Positions 9,062 through 16,681 of a stretch of DNA of 64,000 nucleotides are shown here, one piece after another (the stretch's first letter is position 1; each line of letters begins with the position of its first letter). The position numbers and the translations under genes were made by a program. Where the stretch lies: NCBI RefSeq assembly GCF_012396505.1, contig NZ_JAAXPN010000007.1:1-64000 (forward strand). Direction: 5' to 3'. Source of the DNA: Periweissella fabalis (GTDB lineage: Bacteria > Bacillota > Bacilli > Lactobacillales > Lactobacillaceae). Under the pieces are notes generated by a model. That model made no database searches. It saw only the letters and a program-made list of their open reading frames with translations, and was not told the origin of the DNA.

Positions 9062-10259
9062 CCACAATATCCTCACTTAAGTATAATTCTAATAGTAATT
9101 TAGCTCGATGCTGTAATTGCGATTGAACTTCAACTTGATCAAAATGACTCGTAACAAATGCTTCAGGAACATTCTTCAAACCAGTATTATGAATATTTGT
9201 TGGCGCAAATACAATTTTAGCCGCCGCATCCCATGCTTGACTATCTAATCCGGCTAATGCTTGATTTTGCTCTGGTTGTCTTAAGGTAAGATCATTAATC
9301 CATAACTGATTTATCCCATTAACTCGTAATTCCTGATTAAGTTGATTAACAGTTGCCCCATCAAGTAGCCGCAATTCTAAAAGATTTGGCAAAGCAAATT
9401 GAGATACTAAATCAATTCTAGTCATTACTAATTCTTGATGCTCAGTCGCAAACTTCTCCAATTTGGGCAATAATAACTTTAACAAATCGTTTTGCGTAGC
9501 AACAGCTGGAATTTCTAAAGTTAACGTTTCCCATATAACATTGGCTCCTGGAATAAATTCAGGTATTAACCGATCACCTTGGTTCGTAACTAAATAAAAT
9601 CCCTTCATACCAGATTCCTTAATATTTTGTCCTTGAAGGTTTCCAGGATAAATAATATATGGTTGCTGAGCTAAGACTTGTCGTTTATGAATATGACCTA
9701 AAGCCCAATAATCATAGTGTTTAGCACGCATGTCTGTAATACTAAAAGGTGCATATGGTCCGTCAATTGCACCATGATACATTCCAATTTGAAAATCAAC
9801 TGTCTCTTTCATAGGGAACTGATCGATAACTTTTGCTTTGACATGTTGTTGTTGATAGCTAAAACCAACAATGTTAACACTCTCACCATGTTGCGTCGTT
9901 TGATGTTTTACCGTTACATCACCGGAAAATAGCGTAACATTACTACCAAAATCAAATTCCGCAATTGTTTGGTTAAAATCATGATTCCCAAAACTCAAGT
10001 AAACCATGATATCTTGTATCGCCAAACGTTTAAATTGTGCAACTAAAAAATCCAACACTTGAACGCTTTGGTGTTGGGTATCAAACAAATCACCTGTAAT
10101 CACAACAAAATCAACTGCGTTAGCAAGTGCAAAATCAATTAATTTAATAAAGCTTGTAAAAGTCGCTTGTTCAACTTGTTGCATTAGATTATTTGGCACA
10201 TTATTTAAGCCAGTAAACGGATGCCCCAAATGGACATCCGCGGTATGAATAAATTTCAT
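9051..10259 (-). CDS. yhaO: DNA repair exonuclease (SbcD/Mre11-like) YhaO
   Basis: A 402-residue calcineurin-like phosphoesterase. The metal-binding motifs are in order: FIHTADVHLG (residues 3-12), VITGDLFD (about 54-61), SFGNHDF (about 89-95), MYHGAIDG and LGHIHKR. The C-terminal 170 residues form the Mre11-type capping region. With YhaN it should make an Mre11-Rad50-like complex acting on DNA ends. It is first in the operon, with GAGG before the ATG, and overlaps yhaN. Confidence 0.93.
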   Translation of the reverse strand: MKFIHTADVHLGHPFTGLNNVPNNLMQQVEQATFTSFIKLIDFALANAVDFVVITGDLFDTQHQSVQVLDFLVAQFKRLAIQDIMVYLSFGNHDFNQTIAEFDFGSNVTLFSGDVTVKHQTTQHGESVNIVGFSYQQQHVKAKVIDQFPMKETVDFQIGMYHGAIDGPYAPFSITDMRAKHYDYWALGHIHKRQVLAQQPYIIYPGNLQGQNIKESGMKGFYLVTNQGDRLIPEFIPGANVIWETLTLEIPAVATQNDLLKLLLPKLEKFATEHQELVMTRIDLVSQFALPNLLELRLLDGATVNQLNQELRVNGINQLWINDLTLRQPEQNQALAGLDSQAWDAAAKIVFAPTNIHNTGLKNVPEAFVTSHFDQVEVQSQLQHRAKLLLELYLSEDIVDEN

Positions 10260-10351
10260 TTTTGTGAATCCTCGTCTTATAAATCAAACACTTGTTCTTT
10301 TTTAATTATAACAAATTTTGAATTAACATTACTCTTTTTCCGCGAATACGC

Positions 10352-10385
10352 AAAAATTCGAGGGATTTTGCATCACCTCGAATTT
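10352..10385 (-). terminator. Intrinsic terminator of the amino-acid transporter operon
   Basis: AAATTCGAGG (10354-10363) pairs perfectly with CCTCGAATTT (10376-10385). A T run follows on the minus strand, just after the substrate-binding protein gene. Confidence 0.85.
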
Positions 10386-10391
10386 ATATGT

Positions 10392-11231
10392 TTATTTTTT
10401 TATATTCGTATCACCGAACCATTTTTGATTTAATTTTGCTAATTGACCATCTACGCGCATTTTTGTAATTGCTTCATTTACCTTATTTTGTAAAGTAATA
10501 TCTGATTTTCGAATTCCCACTGCAAATTGATCAACTGGAAAACCGCTTTCTACAATTCGATACTTACTAGGGTTAGGTAAATGACTAATATAATAATCTG
10601 CATAGACTCGATCAATCAACACCCCTTGAATTCGGCCAGCATTTAGGTCATTCATTGAATTCATGAAAGTATCATATAAAATTGGTTGATGATTCTTAAT
10701 ATATTGTTTTAAAATTTTAGGGTTAGCATCTAAGTCGGTTGCTCCAGTTGAAGATGATTGAACGCCCAAGACTTTCCCTTTCATATCTGCCGACTTTAAA
10801 ATATTATTGCTACGTAGGCTAACTAAGACTTGGCCATTAGCAAAATATGGCTTTGAAAATCCAACCACTTTTGCACGCTCTGGTGTATATGAATATCCAT
10901 TCCAAATTAAATCAATCGTTCCATTACGTAGTTCGGTTTCCTTCATGAGCCAATCAATGGGCTGAAATTTAACTTTAATTCCATATTGTTTAAATACTTC
11001 ACGGGCAAGATCAACATCGTACCCTACGATTTGTCCTTCCTTATTACGAAAACCCATTGGGACAAATGTATCATCTAAACCGACTGTAATTGTTTTATTT
11101 TGTTGATAAGTTCGCCAGTTATCAGCACGATTAAAGTCATGTCCAATTGTAACTCCACGACCAACGATAATAAAAAGCCACAAAATTGCAATTATAAAAC
11201 CGACAATACTTATTATAATTCTTTTCGCCAT
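10392..11231 (-). CDS. Amino-acid ABC transporter substrate-binding protein (predicted histidine)
   Basis: A 279-residue SBP_bac_3-type binding protein. An N-terminal membrane anchor (residues 4-24) has no visible lipobox Cys, so it is probably tethered by the uncleaved helix. The binding domain starts near residue 45 (TITVGLDDTFVPMGF), with GYDVDLAREVFKQYG and the conserved DLIWNGYSYTPERA region. It is last in a three-gene operon (permease, ATPase, binding protein) behind a T-box leader. Substrate is inferred from the T-box specifier CAC (His), not from binding-site residues. Confidence 0.88.
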   Translation of the reverse strand: MAKRIIISIVGFIIAILWLFIIVGRGVTIGHDFNRADNWRTYQQNKTITVGLDDTFVPMGFRNKEGQIVGYDVDLAREVFKQYGIKVKFQPIDWLMKETELRNGTIDLIWNGYSYTPERAKVVGFSKPYFANGQVLVSLRSNNILKSADMKGKVLGVQSSSTGATDLDANPKILKQYIKNHQPILYDTFMNSMNDLNAGRIQGVLIDRVYADYYISHLPNPSKYRIVESGFPVDQFAVGIRKSDITLQNKVNEAITKMRVDGQLAKLNQKWFGDTNIKK

Positions 11232-11239
11232 AGCTTCTC

Positions 11240-11875
11240 CTAACTTAATGCATTGACGGTAAATACTTTATCAGCAATACTATTTGCTAATTCAATATCA
11301 TGTGTAACAACAATCTGTGTGACACCATCTTTTTTTAATTCTAATAACAAATTAGCAACTTCCGTACGCATTGATGGATCCAAGGCCGATGTTGGCTCAT
11401 CATAGGCTAAAACTCTTGGTTGCATTGCTAAAGCTCGCGCAATTGCAACACGCTGTTTCATTCCACCTGATAATTCAAACGGATATAGATCATCTTTTCC
11501 TGCCAACTGTAGATGTGTTAGTATTGGCTTAATCCTAGTTTCTAATTCTTGCTTTGTCATTTTTAAGACCATTTTTGGTGCTAGGGTAACATTTTCCCAA
11601 ACTGTTAAATTTGGAAATAAATTATAGTCTTGAAAAACTACCCCGATTACGTTATTTTTTAAATCACTGTTGCGAGGATCAAATTGTTGTCCATCTAATA
11701 GAATTTCACCACTATCAATATCACCTAAACCAGCTAAGGCCCGCAATAATGTTGTTTTACCAGCTCCTGATGGGCCAACAATTGCTAAAATATCACCATC
11801 ATTAATTGTTAAATTAATATCGTTTAAAATCATGCGGCCATTAAAAGATTTTTTTATATTTTTCAATTCAATCAT
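11240..11875 (-). CDS. Amino-acid ABC transporter ATP-binding protein
   Basis: A 211-residue ATPase of the polar-amino-acid uptake family. Walker A is GPSGAGKTT (about 34-42), the Q-loop is VFQDYNLFP, the ABC signature is LSGGMKQR (about 136), Walker B is VLAYDEPTSALD and the H-loop is VTHD. At 211 residues it is somewhat shorter than the usual 240. It energises import through the adjacent permease. AAGGAG precedes the ATG, and both neighbours lie within about 12 bases. Confidence 0.93.
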   Translation of the reverse strand: MIELKNIKKSFNGRMILNDINLTINDGDILAIVGPSGAGKTTLLRALAGLGDIDSGEILLDGQQFDPRNSDLKNNVIGVVFQDYNLFPNLTVWENVTLAPKMVLKMTKQELETRIKPILTHLQLAGKDDLYPFELSGGMKQRVAIARALAMQPRVLAYDEPTSALDPSMRTEVANLLLELKKDGVTQIVVTHDIELANSIADKVFTVNALS

Positions 11876-11886
11876 TGTTTTACTCC

Positions 11887-12528
11887 TTAACGGTAATAAT
11901 TATAGTATTTTTCTAAACGGCGCAAGCCAAGTGTCGTTACAGCTGTTAATATTAGGTAAATTATCCCAACCAAAATATATGGTACTAATGTAACATCACG
12001 AGCAGCATCAATATTACCAGCCCTTAATAAATCACCAATTCCAATTACATATACTAATGATGAATCTTTAATTAAATTAATTACTTCATTTCCAATCGGT
12101 GGAATAACATTTTTAATAACTTGTGGCAAAATAACTTTACGCTGTGTTTGCCATGGGTTTAAGCGCAACACTTTTGCTGCTTCATACTGCCCCATCGGAA
12201 TTGCTTGAAAGCCCCCACGAAATATTTCCGCAAAATAAGCGGCGTAATTTAGAATAAATGCAAATAGTGCTGCATCTAATCGATCAAAAGTAATATTAAT
12301 TAAGGGTAACCCATAAAATACAAATATTAATTGTAGTAATAATGGCGTCCCCCGCATTAACCATACATAACCATTTAAAATCCAACGGACCAATTTAAAT
12401 TCAGACTTAAGACCTAAGCCAACTAAAATTCCTATTGGTAATGCACCAATAATTGTTAAACAAAAAACCTTTAGTGTTACTAAAGCCCCTGCTAAGAGTG
12501 AGGGCAAAACTGTTTGAATATATTGCAT
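11887..12528 (-). CDS. Amino-acid ABC transporter permease
   Basis: A 213-residue HisM/GlnP-type membrane permease with about five transmembrane helices. The cytoplasmic EAA loop, which docks on the ATPase, reads EAAKVLRLNPWQTQRKVILPQ (about 130-150). The start is the ATG of MQYIQTVLP, with AGGAGG eight bases upstream; 13 further upstream in-frame codons lie beyond the ribosome binding site. It is the first gene after the T-box, so transcription depends on the leader. Confidence 0.92.
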   Translation of the reverse strand: MQYIQTVLPSLLAGALVTLKVFCLTIIGALPIGILVGLGLKSEFKLVRWILNGYVWLMRGTPLLLQLIFVFYGLPLINITFDRLDAALFAFILNYAAYFAEIFRGGFQAIPMGQYEAAKVLRLNPWQTQRKVILPQVIKNVIPPIGNEVINLIKDSSLVYVIGIGDLLRAGNIDAARDVTLVPYILVGIIYLILTAVTTLGLRRLEKYYNYYR

Positions 12529-12560
12529 TGTATATGCCTCCTGATAATATAAAAAATAAA

Positions 12561-12822
12561 AAAGCACCCTCTTAACGTATTACGTTAAGAGGGTGCTTTG
12601 CACGGTTCCACCTCAAAATCAATCCCTGCTCACACAAGAATCCTCAATAGGTTTTATTTGAATAAAACCTAAGTCGATAACGCGACCAACCGAACTAGCC
12701 TACTAAAATTTCAACTAATCAACTCCCAGATGTGGTTCAGATTTAATATTGGTCTATTCGCACCATTCTAGACTCGCTGTTACTAATATTAAATCTTACT
12801 CTTCTGTTCAAAGTTTTTAAAT
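12561..12822 (-). promoter_or_regulatory. T-box riboswitch, specifier CAC (His), upstream of the amino-acid transporter
   Basis: The minus strand carries the T-box core GAGGTGGAACCGTGCA (around 12599-12614), then a perfect 19-bp terminator (12561-12579 with 12581-12599) and a T run. Stem I contains AGCGAGTC, GGTGCGAA and a helix of AGATTTAATATT with AATATTAAATCT. After that helix comes GAAC-CAC-ATCTGG. The valS leader in this window has the same frame, GAAG-GTA, where GTA is correctly Val, so CAC (His) is the best reading. Uncharged tRNA should turn the transporter on. The element begins right after the mreD stop. Confidence 0.9.
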
Positions 12823-13359
12823 TTCTTTTAGTTTACGGAACAATTGACGAAATGGCAAGTATAAAATAATTGCAACAATCACATTTAAAGCTAATGATGG
12901 TGCAAACGTATGTACCACATAATTAGCAGCATTACCAACATCAAGGCCTGCAATAAATGCAGCAACGTAAGTGAAAATTTGCAAGGCCGTTATTGACAAT
13001 ATAATTATCATACATAATGATACTATTGAATCTGATAAATAGAAACGTAATTGCTTGCTTACCCATACCATAATTGGTAGTCCTACTGTAAAACCACCAA
13101 TGACTCCAAAATAGAAGAAATCATATATTAATCCAGCCAAAAGTGTCCAAGCATAGATTGGTAAGTCTAAATCAAGTTCAAATAAAACTGCATAAACAAA
13201 CCAAATCACTAGTAACATTGGCATAATATGGTATTGCCCTTTTGTTAAAAAACCAGCCATATTAGCAAATAATGCCCCATCAAAAAATAGTAAAAAGAAT
13301 GTAATTACCGCAAAAATCCATTTTAATTTTGTATGGTAACCATTAAAAAAACCAAACAT
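12817..13359 (-). CDS. mreD: Rod shape-determining protein MreD
   Basis: A 180-residue integral membrane protein with five or six hydrophobic helices and a short basic C-terminus (FRQLFRKLKEI). It is recognised by its position directly after mreC and by the family layout. MreD is a membrane part of the elongasome that positions lateral wall synthesis with MreB, MreC, RodA and a class B PBP. It is the last mre gene; the histidine-type T-box starts immediately after its stop. Confidence 0.92.
   Translation of the reverse strand: MFGFFNGYHTKLKWIFAVITFFLLFFDGALFANMAGFLTKGQYHIMPMLLVIWFVYAVLFELDLDLPIYAWTLLAGLIYDFFYFGVIGGFTVGLPIMVWVSKQLRFYLSDSIVSLCMIIILSITALQIFTYVAAFIAGLDVGNAANYVVHTFAPSLALNVIVAIILYLPFRQLFRKLKEI
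12830..12858 (-). promoter_or_regulatory. Candidate promoter for the T-box operon inside mreD
   Basis: On the minus strand, TTGCCA (12853-12858), a 17-base spacer and TAAACT (12830-12835) lie in the last codons of mreD and would start transcription near 12823, just ahead of stem I. The -10 is only a moderate match. Read-through from mreBCD is the alternative source of the leader. Confidence 0.45.
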
Positions 13360-13368
13360 AATTACTCC

Positions 13369-14217
13369 TTATTTTTCGATTGCAACCGATACAAAATTAA
13401 TATTTCCAAAATCAGTAGCCGGCTTTATATATATCGACTTAGACAATCCACTCGCATCATTGTGAATCGAGTCAACCTCTCCTACATATAGTCCCTTAGG
13501 TGTAATACCACCTAAACCACTAGTTAAGACTTGATCACCTTTTTTCAACTTAATATTTGAAGTAACTTGTCCAACAATTAAACGATTAGCATTGCGATTA
13601 TACCCTGTGATGATTCCATACATCGCTTCACCTTCTTTATTAGTGATTTGAATTGCAAAGCGATTAGATGAACCACTATCATCCGATAGCAATTCAACTT
13701 TTGATGTAGTTCGATCAACTTCACTAATACGACCAATAAGTCCTTTACCAGATACAACTGGCATGTTTTTCTTAATACCAGCATTACGCCCGACATTAAT
13801 AATTAATTGACTTAACCACGCTGAAGGTGCACGACTAATTACTGTTGCATTAATCAAAGAATAATCTGTTAACGTTTCGTTTAAATTCAATTGATTTTTT
13901 AATGACTTATTTTCATTTTCAAGTACTTGAGCTCGAACTTTTTCTTGTGCTAATGCATCAACTTTAGCTCGTAATTGTGTGTTTTCTTGGTATGTATCAA
14001 GAAGTTGTGCAACTGAATCGTATCCACCATGGGTTACTGCAACTGGCCAATTGACAACTCGAGCTACAACCCCCGCTACATCGTTACCAAATTGTTGAAT
14101 CACCGGTGGCGTTGCACGCCGATTACGGACAAGTACTGAACCAGTTAATAATGCTACTGTGACAACAATGCCAATGATGACAAATACAAGTCGTCGTGTT
14201 GAAAAAAACTTCATCAT
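13369..14217 (-). CDS. mreC: Rod shape-determining protein MreC
   Basis: A 282-residue elongasome scaffold with a single N-terminal transmembrane helix (residues 10-29), an extracellular coiled coil (about 68-108) and the beta-rich MreC domain (about 118-280, with NVGRNAGIKKNMPVV and GLGGITPKGLYVGEV). Two adjacent ATG codons are possible starts; GGGAGG is three bases from the first and six from the second (14214), so the second may be used. It lies between mreB and mreD. Confidence 0.95.
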   Translation of the reverse strand: MMKFFSTRRLVFVIIGIVVTVALLTGSVLVRNRRATPPVIQQFGNDVAGVVARVVNWPVAVTHGGYDSVAQLLDTYQENTQLRAKVDALAQEKVRAQVLENENKSLKNQLNLNETLTDYSLINATVISRAPSAWLSQLIINVGRNAGIKKNMPVVSGKGLIGRISEVDRTTSKVELLSDDSGSSNRFAIQITNKEGEAMYGIITGYNRNANRLIVGQVTSNIKLKKGDQVLTSGLGGITPKGLYVGEVDSIHNDASGLSKSIYIKPATDFGNINFVSVAIEK

Positions 14218-14313
14218 GTTCCTCCCTTCGCAGATTAAATTAAGATAAATTTAACATGCCTAATGAAGCGAAATGGCGTACCGGTTTCCCCATGCACGCC
14301 ACTTAACTAATCA

Positions 14314-15321
14314 TTATTTTGTCTTACGTAATGCGTCAATTGACTTCAAAGCTTCACCAGTTCCAATTGCAACAGCATCCAATGGTTCTGGAGCAATAAA
14401 TACTGGTACTTTTGTTGATTCTGAAATAACATCATCTAAATGTTTTAACATTGCCCCACCACCTGTGAGAACAATCCCATGATCAATTACATCAGCCGCA
14501 ATTTCAGGTGATGTTTCTTCAAGGGTTTCACGAATAGCGATAATAATTTCTGATACGACATCTTTAATTGCAATAGCAACGTCTTCTGCTGTTACTGTAA
14601 TTGTTTTTGGTAAACCTGATACTAAATCACGTCCGCGTGCCTGAGCACCATCAAGTGCTTTAGCCGCTTCAACATCAGCTGAACCAATTTCAATTTTAAG
14701 TCGCTCTGCAGTCTGTTCACCAATTGTTACATTGTATTCCTTGCGAATATAATTAATGATAGCTTCATCAAGTGCATTCCCAGCTTTTCGAATTGAACGA
14801 CTTGAGACAATCCCACCAAGAGAAATTGTAGCTACATCCGTTGTTCCACCACCTAAATCAACTACCATTGATCCAGTTGGTTCCATAACTGGTAAGCCAG
14901 CACCAACAGCCGCTGCAAAAGGTTCTTCGATTACATACGCATCACGAGCACCAGCCACACGCGCAGCATCAATAACCGCCCGCTTTTCAACTGTAGTTAC
15001 TCCTGATGGTACCCCAATAGTTACAAATGGCTTTTGACCACGGCCGCCAAGGGATTTTTCTAAATAGTATTTTAACATCGCAACTGTTGTATCGTAATCC
15101 GCAATGACTCCATCACGCATTGGGCGAATTGCCCGAATACTGCCAGGTGTACGACCGATCATTTCACGGGCAGCCTCTCCGACAGCAACAACCTCGTTTG
15201 TTTGAGTATTGCGTGCTACGACTGATGGTTCGCGCAACACAATCCCTTTACCTTCAATATAAACAAGGGTGTTTGCTGTCCCAAGATCAATTCCAATGTT
15301 TCGTTGTCCAAATGATAACAC
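14314..15321 (-). CDS. mreB: Rod shape-determining protein MreB
   Basis: A bacterial actin of 335 residues that forms membrane-associated filaments to direct lateral wall synthesis. ATP-binding signatures are [13 protein letters not shown] (10-22), [12 protein letters not shown] (about 157-168) and [12 protein letters not shown] (about 289-300). The start is a GTG (MLSFGQRN) behind GGAAG. A TGG-TATAAT extended -10 (15361-15369) lies about 40 bases upstream. A second MreB-family gene (mbl) occurs at 60937-61932. Confidence 0.96.
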   Translation of the reverse strand: MLSFGQRNIGIDLGTANTLVYIEGKGIVLREPSVVARNTQTNEVVAVGEAAREMIGRTPGSIRAIRPMRDGVIADYDTTVAMLKYYLEKSLGGRGQKPFVTIGVPSGVTTVEKRAVIDAARVAGARDAYVIEEPFAAAVGAGLPVMEPTGSMVVDLGGGTTDVATISLGGIVSSRSIRKAGNALDEAIINYIRKEYNVTIGEQTAERLKIEIGSADVEAAKALDGAQARGRDLVSGLPKTITVTAEDVAIAIKDVVSEIIIAIRETLEETSPEIAADVIDHGIVLTGGGAMLKHLDDVISESTKVPVFIAPEPLDAVAIGTGEALKSIDALRKTK

Positions 15322-15360
15322 GTTGCTACTTCCTTTCGTTCCTGTGTAATAACTTTTTGT

Positions 15361-15369
15361 ATTATACCA
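15361..15369 (-). promoter_or_regulatory. Extended -10 promoter of mreBCD
   Basis: TGG followed by TATAAT on the minus strand, 40 bases before the GTG start of mreB. No good -35 is visible, which is common for TGn-type promoters. Confidence 0.6.
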
Positions 15370-15471
15370 TATCCTAAAACAGTTATCATTAAACTACTTA
15401 GAATTATTTATTGCATTTACCTTAAAAAGAGTAACATATTTTAGTTAAATCAATAAGCTGTCATCACCAAT

Positions 15472-15520
15472 AAATGAACTATCCCGCCGTAACTTTAAAT
15501 CACGGCGGGATAGTTCATTT
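15472..15520 (-). terminator. Long GC-rich stem-loop after the 15555 gene
   Basis: A perfect 19-bp inverted repeat (15472-15490 with 15502-15520, core ACTATCCCGCCGT) lies between mreB and the secreted-protein gene. The 3' flank has no proper T tract, so it may be a weak terminator, an RNA 3'-end stabiliser or a protein site. It is assigned to the 15555 gene by position. Confidence 0.6.
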
Positions 15521-15554
15521 ATATAATCATATTGTACCAAGTTAGCGTCTAGGC

Positions 15555-16025
15555 TTAAAAGAACTCTTGTGCCCCAAAATGATATGCACGCCCTTGAGTG
15601 AGGACATTTGTACCAATAAAGTTAGCACTAATCATTTGTAATGTGACAACATTATGCCCTTTTACACGTTGTACTTTTGTCTTAAAAGCATAGCCATTAT
15701 CTGAGTAACGGTAACCTAATTGGTAAATTCCATCAGCATAGTAGTACATAAATCCATTTTTATTAACAGTGGCATTTTCGTTATCTATTTTAAAAGTGTT
15801 ACCTGTAATTATAATCTTATGTTGTCGTTTATTATTATCAAAGAAGTACCAAGTACCTTGAATTTTTTTAGAAATAATTTGTGGGGTAGTAGGTGTCTTA
15901 ATAACTTTACCAGCCGTTTGGTGGTTAACAACGGAAGCATTCGTATTTTGCACGCTAACCCCTACAAATAATGTGACAACTGCTAAACCGATTAAAATTG
16001 CAAATACTTTTTTCAATGATTTCAT
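15555..16025 (-). CDS. Small secreted protein of unknown function
   Basis: A 156-residue protein with a Sec-type signal peptide (MKSLKKVFAILIGLAVVTLF, cleavage probably after NTNA or NTNAS near residue 30). The mature part is Lys-, Tyr- and Asn-rich, with IQGTWYFFDNN near residue 54, probably a beta-sheet lipocalin-like or repeat domain. The start is the ATG with GGAGG eight bases upstream; the upstream in-frame TTG overlaps that site. No function is recognised. It shares an IxGTW motif with the 5117-5443 product. It has its own transcript. Confidence 0.72.
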   Translation of the reverse strand: MKSLKKVFAILIGLAVVTLFVGVSVQNTNASVVNHQTAGKVIKTPTTPQIISKKIQGTWYFFDNNKRQHKIIITGNTFKIDNENATVNKNGFMYYYADGIYQLGYRYSDNGYAFKTKVQRVKGHNVVTLQMISANFIGTNVLTQGRAYHFGAQEFF

Positions 16026-16154
16026 TTTCTTAACCTCCAAACGTTAATTTTATATGATTTTTTCTACACACTTATCGTAACACTTCTGTAACACAAAAGA
16101 AACATAAAACACAAAAATAACAAATAAATGTTTTTTATTACATAAAAATCAACA

Positions 16155-16189
16155 AAAAAAGCTATTTCCACATGGAAATAGCTTTTTTC
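16155..16189 (-). terminator. Intrinsic terminator after smpB
   Basis: A 16-bp perfect stem (AAAAAAGCTATTTCCA and its complement) with a very short loop and a T run on the minus strand, directly after smpB. Confidence 0.85.
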
Positions 16190-16196
16190 TGTAATA

Positions 16197-16655
16197 TTAT
16201 CGATGTTTAAGCACCCGTTCAATTTCACGATTTTGTTCACGCTTCTTCAAATCATGGCGCTTATCATATTCATGTTTCCCCTTAGCAACCCCAATCAAGA
16301 TTTTTGCATACCCATGTTTTAAATAGACTTTCAAGGGCACAATCGTCATCCCGGTTGCTTGCGTTTCTTTAATTAGTTTACTAATTTCCTTTTTATGCAA
16401 AAGTAATTTGCGAGGACGTAACGGATCCACATTAAAGCGATTACCCTGTTCAAAGGGGGCAATATGCACGTTAAGTAACGTTGCTTCACCGTTTTTAATT
16501 TGAATGTAACCATCGGCAATTTGAATCTTACCGGCGCGTACCGATTTGATTTCGGTTCCCGTTAAGACCATCCCCGCTTCATAAGTATCTTCAATAAAGT
16601 ACTCATGGCGGGCTTTTTTATTACTAGCAAGAGCGTCATTTAGCTGATGGGCCAT
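16197..16655 (-). CDS. smpB: SsrA-binding protein SmpB
   Basis: A 152-residue beta-barrel protein that binds tmRNA and delivers it to stalled ribosomes. Family hallmarks are [19 protein letters not shown] (15-33), [11 protein letters not shown], the [15 protein letters not shown] segment and a basic C-terminal tail that enters the mRNA channel. AGGAGG lies eight bases before the ATG. It follows rnr by 27 bases, the common Firmicutes order; its RNA partner ssrA is at 58412-58773. Confidence 0.97.
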   Translation of the reverse strand: MAHQLNDALASNKKARHEYFIEDTYEAGMVLTGTEIKSVRAGKIQIADGYIQIKNGEATLLNVHIAPFEQGNRFNVDPLRPRKLLLHKKEISKLIKETQATGMTIVPLKVYLKHGYAKILIGVAKGKHEYDKRHDLKKREQNREIERVLKHR

Positions 16656-16681
16656 AAGCGACTCCTCCTTTTAATAATTAA

